From: Mycobacterium gastri
GTDB lineage: Bacteria > Actinomycetota > Actinomycetes > Mycobacteriales > Mycobacteriaceae
Length of the DNA stretch: 64,000 nucleotides
Assembly (NCBI RefSeq): GCF_002102175.1
Contig: NZ_LQOX01000055.1
Location: 62,001 to 126,000, forward strand
Direction of reading: 5' to 3'
The stretch's first letter is position 1. Each line of letters starts with the position of its first letter. The translations under genes were made by a program, and so were the position numbers. Below the pieces are notes generated by a model. It saw only the letters and a program-made list of their open reading frames with translations, did no database searches and had not been told where the DNA came from. Of the stretch, positions 8,843 to 17,423 are shown one piece after another.

Positions 8843-10761
8843 TTAGTGTAAGAGGCCCGACGAGTTATCGTCGGCATTGATCAGCCCCGAAACAAAATTG
8901 CCCAGGTTGGCGAAGCCGGAGTCATGGCTGCCTGAGTTGAAGATGCCCGAATTGTGAACTCCCGTGTTTACGAACCCAGAGGCCAGGGACATGCCGACGC
9001 TGACGCCCGTGTTTCTGAAGCCCGACATGTAGTTGCCGAAGTTCTCAATCCCGGCGTCATAGCTGCCTTGGTTCTGCAGGCCCGCGCTGCCACTGACTGG
9101 GACTTCGTTAGCGTCGTTATCGGCGCCGGAGTTATGGTCACCGGTGTTTGCGTAGCCCGAGTTATTGGTGCCGGTGTTGAGCCAGCCCGAGTTCGCGACG
9201 TTCTGGTCGACGGGGCTAGCGAGACCGGTGTTGAGGTTGCCCGAGTTGATGGCGCCGGTGTTGATGTTGCCCGAGTTGGCGAAGCCGGTGTTGGTGTCGC
9301 CCGCGTTGAAACCGCCGGTGTTCGTGCTGCCCGCATTGAAGCTGCCGAAGTTCGTGTCGCCCGAGTTGAAGCTACCCCAGTTATGGCTGCCCGAGTTGAA
9401 GCTGCCGGTATCGCCGACGCCCGAGTTTGCCAGGCCCGTGTTGGTGCTGCCCGAGTTGAACAAGCCGGTGCTGTCGGCCCCCGAGTTACCGATGCCCGAA
9501 GTGACGTCGCCCGAGTTGAACAAGCCCGAGCTGAGGTGACCCGAATTGAAAAAGCCTGTGTCGAGGTTTCCGGAGTTCCCCAAGCCGAAACTTATGAGCC
9601 CCATTCCCCGGCCGGAGTTAAAAATGCCGATGTTTCCGTTACCCGAGTTAAAGAAGCCGATGTTGTCGTTGCCCGAATTTCCAAAGCCCAGATTTCCGGT
9701 GCCGGAGTTCCAGACGTCGAAACCGATTTGGTTGTCCCCCGAGAGTCCGAACCCGATGTCATTGTTACCCTTATTACCGAAACCGACATTTCCGCTGCCG
9801 GTGTTGCCGCTGCCGATGTTTCCCGAGCCGGTGTTGCCGCTGCCGAAGTTTCCCGAGCCGGTGTTGCCGCTGCCGAAGTTCGCGTTGCCGGTGTTCCCGC
9901 TGCCGATGTTTCCAGAGCCGCTGTTGCCGACACCGAAGTTGTGATTACCTGCGGTGAGCCCCGGCCCCGAGTTCCCACCACCAAAGTTTCCATTGCCGAT
10001 GTTGCCGACGCCCAGATTGAGATCGCCGATGTTGCCGCTGCCGGGGTTGAAGTTGCCGGTGTTGCCGCTGCCGGGGTTGAAGTTGCCGGTGTTGCCGCTG
10101 CCGGGGTTGAGATCGCCGGTGTTGCCGCTGCCGGGGTTCAGATCGCCGGTGTTGCCGCTGCCGGGGTTGAAATTGCCGGTGTTGCCACTGCCCGGATTGA
10201 GCGTGCCTTTGTTGCCCAGGCCCACGTTGATGTTCGGCAGGTTCGACAGCAATTGCTGCCACGGCGTTAACGCGCTTGCCGCCGCGGTGGCGCCCGCATG
10301 ATAGCCCGACATCGCGGCCACATTTTGAGCCCACATCTGCTCATAGCTGGCCTCGGCGGCCGCGATGGCCGGAGCGTTTTGGCCGAACAGGTTCGACACC
10401 ACCAGCGATATGAAATCGGCCCGGTTGGCGGTAACGAGCCAAGGGGGGCGGTCGCGGCAAACGCGGTTTCGTAGCAGAGCGTCGCCAACCTGGCCTGCTG
10501 CGCGGCCTGCTCGGCGTGGGCGGCTACCCCCGCCAACCAGCAGGCATAACCGGCGGCCGCGGCGGCCATTGCCGCCGACGCCGCGCCTTGCCACGATCCG
10601 TTGGCCAGTCCCGAGGTCACCGAGTCAAATGAGCCGGCGGCCGCCTGCAAGTCGGCGACCAAGCTATCCCAGGCCGTCGCCGCCGCCAGCATTGGCCCGG
10701 ATCCCGCGCCGGCATACATCAGCGCCGAGTTGACTTCTGGGGGCAACACAGCAAAATTCAC
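8843..10761 (-). pseudogene. PPE family protein, MPTR subgroup (PPE24 position), frameshifted
   Basis: Two overlapping leftward frames together make one PPE-MPTR protein of about 639 residues. The N-terminal frame starts [20 protein letters not shown] (GTG at 10761, nine bases after GAGAGG) and carries the SWQG turn of PPE domains. The second frame resumes with [10 protein letters not shown] and the [10 protein letters not shown] region, then runs into dozens of NxGxGNxG/FNSG repeats to the end. The switch falls in a run of six G (10443-10448, plus strand); one extra base would restore the frame. PPE proteins are exported by ESX type VII systems, usually with PE partners; none is adjacent. 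The break may be a real mutation, a slippage state or a sequencing error. Confidence 0.8.
9770..10200. repeat. MPTR-coding tandem repeats in the PPE gene
   Basis: The segment consists of near-identical 30-bp units (ccggtgttgccgctgccggg type on the plus strand) that encode [14 protein letters not shown] peptides on the minus strand. Copies at 10034-10185 are almost identical, so this part is prone to expansion, contraction and assembly error. Confidence 0.85.
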
Positions 10762-10767
10762 TACCAC

Positions 10768-11147
10768 GGTCCTCTCGGTTGATCTCGGCCACACGGGCGT
10801 CGCCGGGAGGTGGCTGCCACCGCAATCGCATGCACCAGCGATCGACGGCGGGCAGGCACCCCCAGCAGAAAATACGGCACCGCGCCTCCGCCGCTAACCG
10901 AAGTAACGTGCGCGTAACGTGTTGTGGCTCAGTCCCGATCGCCTGCCGCCGTCGGCGCCGAAGAGGTCGCTGACCTCGACACGGTGAGCGGGCGTGGCGG
11001 CTCCAGGGAAGCACACTCATCACTGCATCTTCGCGTCAGGCACCGCGGGTTTCGTAGGGAGTTTCGTGAGTCGAATCGGATCGCTGACTTGGTCGCGAGC
11101 ATCGATTAGGCTCACGCCTTACCGATGACATGCGAGGGGCGAACCAG
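10768..11147. other. 380-bp divergent intergenic region
   Basis: This region separates the PPE gene (leftward) from the epimerase gene (rightward). The short open frames on both strands show no recognisable domain. The only signal I can support is the rightward promoter at 11084-11112; no convincing PPE promoter was found. Confidence 0.5.
11084..11112 (+). promoter_or_regulatory. Putative sigma-A-type promoter of the epimerase gene
   Basis: CTGACT (11084-11089) and TAGGCT (11107-11112) are separated by 17 bp, a good mycobacterial housekeeping spacing. Transcription would start near 11119, giving a leader of about 30 nt that contains the GAGGGG ribosome binding site before the ATG at 11148. 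Confidence 0.55.
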
Positions 11148-12131
11148 ATGGAAATACTTGTCACGGGGGGCGCAGGCTTCCAGGGAAGTCATCTATCCGA
11201 GTCGCTACTGGCCGACGGGCATTGGGTCACCGTTCTGAATACGTCATCGAAGAGTGCGACCCGAAACACGAGTGACTTTCGTTCGCACGAGCGAGCGGCC
11301 TTTATCTCGGGTTCGGTGACCGATGGAGAAACGGTCCATCGCGCGGTGCGCGATCACCACGTCGTTTTTCATCTGGCCGCCAATATCAACGTCGACCAGT
11401 CTCTCGGTGAACCAGAGAGCTTTCTCGAAACCAACGTCATGGGGACCTACCGTGTGCTAGAGGCGGTCCGGCGCTATAAGAACCGGTTGATTTACGTGTC
11501 AACCTGCGAAGTGTACGGTGACGGACACAATCTGCAGGAAGGCGAGCTTCTTGACGAGACAGCGGAGCTGAAACCGAACAGCCCATACGGCGCCTCCAAG
11601 GCAGCGGCCGATCGGTTGTGCTACTCCTACTACCGCTCCTATGGTCTTGACGTCACGATTGTTCGGCCATTCAACATCTTCGGGGTGCGCCAGAAAACCG
11701 GACGATTCGGTGCGCTGATTCCACGACTCGTCCGTCAGGCCATCAACGGCGAAAACCTCACGATCTTCGGCGACGGTTCGGCAACACGCGACTATCTGTA
11801 CGTAAGCGATATCGTCAATGCATACAAGATTGTGTTGCAAAACACCGCGCTTCGCGGACAGGCGATCAATTTCGCGAGCGGCAAAAACACCCGGGTGAAG
11901 GACATCGTCGAGTACATCGCCGGAAAGTTCGACGCCAAGATCGCCCGCCGCGAAGCACGCGCCGGCGAAGTCGCGCGCTTCCCGGCCAACATCGATCTCG
12001 CAAAGAGCATCGGATTCAGGCCCGAAGTCGGCATCTGGGAAGGCATTGACCGCTATATCCACTGGGCGAAGGATCAGCCGCAATACGCCTACGAACAAGA
12101 CGGGTTCAGCGGCGTCTTGTCTCCCCGGTGA
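11148..12131 (+). CDS. NAD-dependent sugar epimerase/dehydratase (extended SDR)
   Basis: The 327-residue protein begins MEILVTGGAGFQGSHLSESL, the GxxGxxG motif of extended SDRs acting on nucleotide sugars. The catalytic triad region is visible as STCEVYG followed by YGASK, and RPFNIFGVRQ is the substrate-loop motif of this family. It is closest in type to dTDP-glucose 4,6-dehydratases and UDP-GlcNAc/GlcA 4-epimerases; the exact sugar is not readable. The ATG at 11148 is preferred over an upstream frame start because GAGGGG lies eight bases before it. Its neighbours are a DUF218-like protein and two glycosyltransferase fusions, so a role in making an envelope glycan is likely. Confidence 0.88.
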   Translation: MEILVTGGAGFQGSHLSESLLADGHWVTVLNTSSKSATRNTSDFRSHERAAFISGSVTDGETVHRAVRDHHVVFHLAANINVDQSLGEPESFLETNVMGTYRVLEAVRRYKNRLIYVSTCEVYGDGHNLQEGELLDETAELKPNSPYGASKAAADRLCYSYYRSYGLDVTIVRPFNIFGVRQKTGRFGALIPRLVRQAINGENLTIFGDGSATRDYLYVSDIVNAYKIVLQNTALRGQAINFASGKNTRVKDIVEYIAGKFDAKIARREARAGEVARFPANIDLAKSIGFRPEVGIWEGIDRYIHWAKDQPQYAYEQDGFSGVLSPR

Positions 12132-12186
12132 TCCCCGCGATTGCGGGTCTGGGGGAAAAGTGCGTCTTGGCCCAGTTCGCCGCAGT

Positions 12187-12192
12187 TAGGCT
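12187..12192 (+). promoter_or_regulatory. Putative -10 element before the DUF218-like gene
   Basis: TAGGCT lies 62 bp upstream of the GTG at 12255. No -35 at a proper distance was recognised, so this is weak evidence for a separate promoter in the gap after the epimerase gene. Confidence 0.3.
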
Positions 12193-12254
12193 GTGAAGGT
12201 TGCATTCCACAAGCGGCTGGCGTTGTGGCGCGTTCAGGGAGCAAGGAAATTGAA

Positions 12255-13343
12255 GTGAACGGTCCGGCTGAGGTGTCGATGCGTGGCGGCGAGTTGGATG
12301 GTGAGTTTTTGACGTCGCTGCGCGGGGAGGTTGACGCGTGGAGTGCGCATGACGCGCTGGCGCAGTTGGTTGCCATGTTCGGCGGAGTTTTCCCGCGGCA
12401 CGACAATCTGGCAGCCCGGTTGGCCGCCCTGGACGAGTTCAGCGAGGTATGGGATTACCGGGGCCGGACGAGGGCACGTCGGAGCGGGGAGCAGGTGCGG
12501 TGCCAAGACGCCGACGGCGGGGCACGGTGGATGATCCCCCGTCTAGACCTGTCGGACGGGCAACTGGACACGATCACGACGCTGGCGCAACAGCTGGGCC
12601 TTACAGATGAATCATGGCCCACTGAAACAACATTCGATTACATGCTGGTGATCGGCACCGGACGTTACTCGAATATGCTTCGGGCCCGGTGGGCGCGGGA
12701 CCTGGCTGTTGAGAATCGCGTCGGTCATATCGTACTGGCCGCCGCTTCTCGGCGGCTGTTGCCGTCCGAAGACGACGCGGTCACGTCCTGCGCGCCAGGC
12801 GCGCGTACCGAATTCGATCTGCTGGCGGCCGCTGCGGCCGACGCGTTCGGGATGGATACTCGCGAAGTGGTACGGCATGGGCGGCAGCGGGTAGGCGACC
12901 CGCATCGGGGCCAGATGGTCTGGCGCTTCGGCGAAGACAGCAATGACCTCGGGCTGCCCATCACACTGATCGAGGCACCGTCGCCGGACCCAAACAACCG
13001 CCGCGCCACCTCCGCGGATACTTTCACCTTTACCGCGCGGACGCTGGATATGCAGCGATCGAGTTGTCTACTGGTGACCGGTCAGCCGTTCGTCCCCTAT
13101 CAGAACTTTGACGCGCTGCGAACTCTGACCCTGCCGTTCGGAATTGGTGTCGAGACGGTGGGCTTCGGCATCGACCGCTACGAAGGACTGCACGACATGG
13201 ATCGGCAGCATCCCGCCAAACTGCTGCAGGAGGTCCGCTCGACGATCCGGGCCGGCCGCAGTCTGCTGGAACGGGTCGAGGCTCGCCAACGAACAGCCCA
13301 ACGCGCCGCGCTGAGGTCGCCCAAGATCACTCGTCGGCGGTGA
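12255..13343 (+). CDS. DUF218/SanA-YdcF-like protein in glycan region
   Basis: The 362-residue product has no signal peptide or clear membrane helix. The central part ([16 protein letters not shown], then [16 protein letters not shown] followed by [10 protein letters not shown]) follows the pattern of DUF218 proteins such as YdcF and SanA: a nucleotide-binding-like first strand, a 'STxxNAxxxxxLL' helix and a 'VLLVTSxxHxxRA' strand. The match is from memory and is partial, so the family call is tentative. The N-terminal 120 residues and the basic C-terminus are not recognised. GTG 12255 is chosen because AAGGA lies seven bases before it. The 3' end overlaps the convergent GT2-M23 gene by 17 bp. 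Confidence 0.6.
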   Translation: MNGPAEVSMRGGELDGEFLTSLRGEVDAWSAHDALAQLVAMFGGVFPRHDNLAARLAALDEFSEVWDYRGRTRARRSGEQVRCQDADGGARWMIPRLDLSDGQLDTITTLAQQLGLTDESWPTETTFDYMLVIGTGRYSNMLRARWARDLAVENRVGHIVLAAASRRLLPSEDDAVTSCAPGARTEFDLLAAAAADAFGMDTREVVRHGRQRVGDPHRGQMVWRFGEDSNDLGLPITLIEAPSPDPNNRRATSADTFTFTARTLDMQRSSCLLVTGQPFVPYQNFDALRTLTLPFGIGVETVGFGIDRYEGLHDMDRQHPAKLLQEVRSTIRAGRSLLERVEARQRTAQRAALRSPKITRRR

Positions 13344-14547
13344 TTGTGCATGGTGTGGCGGGCGGGTAGCTACCCGATACCGCGCGCAGCCGCCCCGGCG
13401 GCGGCCACGGCCGCAACCCCATGTTGCCCAGATAGCGCAGCGGATTGACGTGTGCGCGCCGAACCCGTGTCTCGAAATGCAGGTAACCGTCTGTTGATTG
13501 GTCTTCGGCACCGAGGCTGCCGATCCGGGTTCCCGCGCTTATTCGATCACCGAGTGCGATTTGTCTGTCGTCACCAGGCCGAAACACGTAGCGGATTTCG
13601 GTATCGCCGTTCGAGATGATCACCGAGTAAAGGTGATCGACATCGCTTGCGCAGCAAACAGTTCCGGATATGACGGCGTAGATCGGGCTGCCGGGGTCAG
13701 CGACGAAGTCGACGCCGGGATGGAAACCGTTCGCGCGGGGTCCGTATCCGCGGCCAATCGCGCGTGGCTCCGCCTCGATCGGCAGCCGCGCACACTGCTC
13801 GATCCGGTCGAAGTCGCCGCGCACCCGCCGCTGGTAGTCCGCTTTGAGGAGGCTGACCTCGTCGAGTGCGTAGCCGAACAACAGCGATCGATCATAGGCC
13901 ACACCGAAGTTGTGCCGAAAATCCGGATCGAGCCGCATGTAGTGCCTGACTCGCGAGATCCGTTCCTCCAGCGTCGACCAGCCGTTGTGCGTCAAGCGGA
14001 TTCCGTCCAGCTGCCCTATCCGACCGTGATCGATGATGTTGGCCGGCCAGTGCGAGTTGTGCATCAACTTGGGTCCCGCATACAGACCCGGGTACCAACG
14101 CCAAAATGGCCCGCGCAGCGCCTCGGCGGTGCCCATCACCGGCACCATGTCCGGGTATTCCGGATCATCCCAGCGGGAAACCATCGGACACATCAGCGCC
14201 GCTACGTCGTCCGGTGTGCGCGCAAGCACCTCACGGATGTCGACATCGATCTGGAAAATCCAGTCGGCGTCGACCATCACCATCCAGTCCGGGCGACAGA
14301 AATCGGCCATCCGGTACAGCAGCTCCAACCCGGTGGACTCGGGGATCAACCATGGTGTGGACGGTAGATCTGCCCGGGCACGAACAACATTGGTGACCGC
14401 GGCGTGGTTCGCGAGAATCGCAGCGGTGTCGTCGGTGCTGCGGTCGTCGATCGCGTAGATGTCGTCACTGAATGTGGCCAGCGAGTCCAAGGTATCGGCC
14501 AAGGTCTCGCCGGCATTGTGGGCACGCGTTACCGCTAGAATCCGCAT
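13327..14547 (-). CDS. GT2 glycosyltransferase fused to an M23 (LytM-like) domain
   Basis: The 406-residue protein joins two domains. Residues 1-250 form a GT2 fold starting [20 protein letters not shown], with the DAD metal site at 93-95. Residues about 270-370 look like a LytM/M23 peptidase core, with HPGVD (276-280, the HxxxD zinc pair) and a later YLHFE (355-359). In active M23 enzymes the second motif is HxH, so the first, catalytic His is Tyr here while the zinc-ligand His is kept. No signal peptide or membrane helix is seen, which is odd for a peptidoglycan-acting domain. The domain may therefore bind rather than cut. Function is unknown. Confidence 0.8.
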   Translation of the reverse strand: MRILAVTRAHNAGETLADTLDSLATFSDDIYAIDDRSTDDTAAILANHAAVTNVVRARADLPSTPWLIPESTGLELLYRMADFCRPDWMVMVDADWIFQIDVDIREVLARTPDDVAALMCPMVSRWDDPEYPDMVPVMGTAEALRGPFWRWYPGLYAGPKLMHNSHWPANIIDHGRIGQLDGIRLTHNGWSTLEERISRVRHYMRLDPDFRHNFGVAYDRSLLFGYALDEVSLLKADYQRRVRGDFDRIEQCARLPIEAEPRAIGRGYGPRANGFHPGVDFVADPGSPIYAVISGTVCCASDVDHLYSVIISNGDTEIRYVFRPGDDRQIALGDRISAGTRIGSLGAEDQSTDGYLHFETRVRRAHVNPLRYLGNMGLRPWPPPGRLRAVSGSYPPATPCTITADE

Positions 14548-14573
14548 CGTGGGTGTCCACTAGGTCGCGGGTA

Positions 14574-15497
14574 TCACGCGAGAACTGAAATGTAGTAGCT
14601 GGGCTTTTCGGAAGGCGCGACGTAATTGCCAGGCATCGCGGGCAGGTCGTGATCGGCCAGCAGCTGCGCGGCTGTGGTCCCCACCGATCGCCACCCGTGG
14701 TTGTCGAGGTAGTCGGAAACCTCGCTGCGCGGCCCGGAATAGGTCAGCGACCAGATGTCTAGATGGAATCCATGGTCGCGCCAGGTGCGAGTCGCGCTGC
14801 GAATGATCTCTTCGACCCGCCCGGAGTCCAGGTCCGACGACCCCACGAACGTCTCCATGGCCATCCGGCTTGCCGGCGCGCTGAGATCGGTGACGATGTC
14901 CAGCAAGCGATCCTGGGCTTCTGGGGGCAGATAACCGAACAGTCCTTCAGCGATCCAGGCGGTCGGTAGCGCCGGCTCGAATCCGCTACGCAGCAGCGCG
15001 GCCGGCCAGTCGTGACGCAGGTCGGCCGGCACCATCCGCAGATTCGCCGTCGGTTCAGCACCCAGCTGTGCCAACGTTTCGGCCTTGAACTTCAGCACGT
15101 CCGGCTGATCGATCTCATACACCGTCATGCCCGGCGGCCACGGCAGTCGGTAGCCGCGCGCGTCGAGCCCGGACGCCAGGATCACCGCCTGCCGAATCCC
15201 GGTGGCTGTGGCGTCCATAAGGAACTGATCGAAGTAGCGAGTGCGGGCCACCAACTCGGTGGTCATTCGCTGTAGACCCCAGGCCGCTTCGGGCTCGTCG
15301 ACGTCGGATGCGCAGAGCTCTCCGGTGGCCCATCTGATAAGGAATTCGATACCCACCGCGCGGACCAACGGCTCGGCGAACCGGTCCTCGATCAACGGAT
15401 CGGCCGAATTGGTAGCCCTCGCGCGGCCCGCGGCCACCAGCGTTGCGGTCGCGCCGACATGGCTGGCCAGATCCCAGCTATCGTGGTCGCTACGCAT
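14574..15497 (-). CDS. SAM-dependent methyltransferase (mycobacterial TIGR00027/LCM-like family)
   Basis: The 307-residue protein belongs to the large mycobacterial family of putative O-methyltransferases. Typical motifs are DSWDLASHVGATATLVAAGR at the start, the SAM loop [17 protein letters not shown], then EIDQPDV, and AWIAEGLFGYLPPEAQDRLL. The ATG at 15497 has the strong site AGGGAGG upstream and matches the family start; a longer frame enters an insertion-sequence relic. A 303-residue paralogue lies at 16363-17274 in the same orientation, with mobile-element debris between them. Substrates in this family are mostly unknown. Confidence 0.92.
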   Translation of the reverse strand: MRSDHDSWDLASHVGATATLVAAGRARATNSADPLIEDRFAEPLVRAVGIEFLIRWATGELCASDVDEPEAAWGLQRMTTELVARTRYFDQFLMDATATGIRQAVILASGLDARGYRLPWPPGMTVYEIDQPDVLKFKAETLAQLGAEPTANLRMVPADLRHDWPAALLRSGFEPALPTAWIAEGLFGYLPPEAQDRLLDIVTDLSAPASRMAMETFVGSSDLDSGRVEEIIRSATRTWRDHGFHLDIWSLTYSGPRSEVSDYLDNHGWRSVGTTAAQLLADHDLPAMPGNYVAPSEKPSYYISVLA

Positions 15498-15519
15498 CAC
15501 AATCCTCCCTTCTAGACGC

Positions 15520-15615
15520 ATTCGGCGCGCGCAACGTACGGATATCGTGCCCGCCGCAGCCAGCTCGTCCGCCCGGCGCAACTTGCGAACGACGTCCTCA
15601 TCCCTAGGAATTCAT
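15520..15615 (-). mobile_element. Relic of an IS3-type OrfA N-terminus
   Basis: On the minus strand the frame reading DEDVVRKLRRADELAAAGTI (15602 to about 15543) matches the usual start of IS3-family OrfA proteins (PEDVVRKLREADRLLAEGKT type). It then loses the helix-turn-helix sequence and runs into the methyltransferase leader. It is a fragment of under 100 bp with no start or terminal repeats seen. Confidence 0.5.
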
Positions 15616-15774
15616 TGACCAATCCGAACCTTATCCACCGCCGTTCCGCATACCTACCAGGCGCCGTCGTCGTCGTCAGCCACGGACAGTTCCTTCGTCG
15701 TGAGATGTACGTATCCCATCTCGCACAACTATGGTCAAAGAATCGCATACAAACGGCGTGTTGGGTGAAACTAC

Positions 15775-16284
15775 TCACGCCGGGCGCCGGGCCGGCACCC
15801 GAGGATCGCGGCGATCTCCTCGGGCAGCACAGGCTGCTCACCGACGAGCGGCTCGACCTCGACCCCGACGACCCGCGTCGGCCGATCCTGCTCGCCGTCA
15901 GCGACAACGGGCCGCCGATGACCGCGCACGACACCCGCGCGTTCATGGCGCTGATGGCCATCGCCCAGCACCACGGACGCCCCGGCGTGCCGCAGGATCG
16001 AGCGTGGAACGAGTCGTTCTTCGGCCACATCAAAGGTGAGTGGCCACACCTCGAGACCATCGCCGACCCGACCCTGCTCGAAGCCGAATTGGCAAGAGTG
16101 CGAATTGAAATACAATACGGCTCGGCTGCACGAAGCGATCGGGTACGTCACTCCCGGCGATGAACACAGCGGCCGCGGTGAGGCCATCCGGCAGGCCCGC
16201 CGCGACGGCCTTGACCGCGCCCGGCAACGCCGCCTCGACTATCATCGCCACACCAACACCGGCCCCACCGGGGAGACGCCATGA
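15775..16284 (+). mobile_element. Decayed integrase-core (rve) transposase fragment
   Basis: The C-terminal half of a DDE/rve transposase is readable. In one frame LLAVSDNGPPM, IAQHHGRPGVPQDRAWNESF and GHIKGEWPHLE appear up to about 16095. The continuation YNTARLHEAIGYVTPGDEHS and GEAIRQARRDGLDRA then appears in another frame to 16284. A frameshift therefore lies near 16100, and the N-terminal part with the first catalytic Asp is missing. No inverted repeats or target duplication were identified. It separates two methyltransferase paralogues and may mark an old rearrangement there. Confidence 0.75.
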
Positions 16285-16347
16285 GTTCGGTGATTTTTCA
16301 CGCCATCTCTGCGGTTAAGTCAGAAACGCCTCAGATTGCCATGCAGT

Positions 16348-16375
16348 CCACCGCGGGGCTGATCACCGCGGGTGG
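16348..16375 (-). terminator. Possible hairpin terminator of the second methyltransferase gene
   Basis: CCACCGCGG (16348-16356) pairs with CCGCGGGTGG (16366-16375) with one bulged G. The stem includes the stop codon of the leftward gene. No T tract follows, as is usual for mycobacterial terminators. Confidence 0.4.
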
Positions 16376-17274
16376 TCGGTCAAGCCGCCGCTAATGAAGA
16401 TGGTGTCGTCGTCGTCTGGAGTGGGCACATTGAGGCCGCTGCGCCGGAACAGTTCTGTTAGCGGCACGCCTTCGAGCTGCCAGCACTTGGCACGGAGGTA
16501 GTCGAGGACGTGGTTGCGTTGGCCGGTGTAGACCAACGAAGCCAAGTCGACGTCGACGCCATGGTCGCGGAACGGGTTGGATATAGTCCGCGCTCGCTCG
16601 GCGCCGAAATCCACGATACTGGTAACGAATTCAGTGGCTATCATGCTCCCGGGCGCGCTAAGTGCGGTGATGTTGTCGAACAGCCGGTCCTGGTCCTCCG
16701 GCTTTAGATAAATCAGTAACCCCTCGGCCAGCCACGCTGTCGGTGCTGCCGAATCAAACCCGGCGGCTTGCAATGCCGTCAGCCAATCTGCGCGCAAGTC
16801 GATGGGCACGGCGCGTCGAGTGGCAGAGGGTTCGGCGCCCAGGTCGGCCAAGGTCGTCGTCTTGAACTCCATCACTTGTGGTTGGTCGATCTCGTACACC
16901 ACTGTCCCGGCCGGCCACGGCAGACGGTAGGCCCGGGCGTCCAACCCGGACGCGAGGATCACCACTTGCCGAATCCCCCGGTCGGTGGCCTCGAGGACGT
17001 AGTCGTCAAAGTACTTCGTGCGGACCGCGTTTCCGTCGACCATCGCCTGCGCCACGGTCGGTGAGACGTCCGCGATCGTCGACATGTCGAGTTCGCCGTC
17101 CATCATCTTGGTGAAGAAATCCAGCCCCACCGCACGGACCAGAGGTTCAGCGAACGGATCGTTGATCAAACCGCGCGGATCCTTGGTGGCCATCGCGCGC
17201 CCCGCCGCGACAATGGTCGCGGTGACGCCGACGCTAGACGCCAGATCCCAGCTGTCGTCGTCGGGGCGGGGCAT
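16363..17274 (-). CDS. SAM-dependent methyltransferase (TIGR00027/LCM-like), paralogue
   Basis: The 303-residue protein starts [20 protein letters not shown] and carries the family motifs [32 protein letters not shown] and [20 protein letters not shown]. It is complete and clearly related to the protein at 14574-15497. The family is greatly expanded in mycobacteria and was linked by annotation to O-methylation of lipids or polyketides, but most members have no known substrate. The leftward direction is shared with the neighbouring serine hydrolase. Confidence 0.93.
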   Translation of the reverse strand: MPRPDDDSWDLASSVGVTATIVAAGRAMATKDPRGLINDPFAEPLVRAVGLDFFTKMMDGELDMSTIADVSPTVAQAMVDGNAVRTKYFDDYVLEATDRGIRQVVILASGLDARAYRLPWPAGTVVYEIDQPQVMEFKTTTLADLGAEPSATRRAVPIDLRADWLTALQAAGFDSAAPTAWLAEGLLIYLKPEDQDRLFDNITALSAPGSMIATEFVTSIVDFGAERARTISNPFRDHGVDVDLASLVYTGQRNHVLDYLRAKCWQLEGVPLTELFRRSGLNVPTPDDDDTIFISGGLTDHPR

Positions 17275-17423
17275 CAGCCCACCTTAGCCGTGACCGTGGC
17301 ATTGGAGGCCACCTGCCCAAACCGAGTCAGCTGAGCGCGCACCACCGCGACATCGGCCGCACAGTCACCAATAGAGCGACCGCGATCGCCACATCGGCGA
17401 GCAGCTTGGGCATCGGTGCTGTG

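Noticed and set aside
7495..8880. 461-codon rightward frame opposite the GT2-methyltransferase gene
   Set aside because: No recognisable domain; opposite frame has GT2 and SAM motifs.
8954..10270. 438-codon rightward frame opposite the PPE gene
   Set aside because: Its VARVEAAGV-type repeats are the complement of the MPTR-coding repeats.
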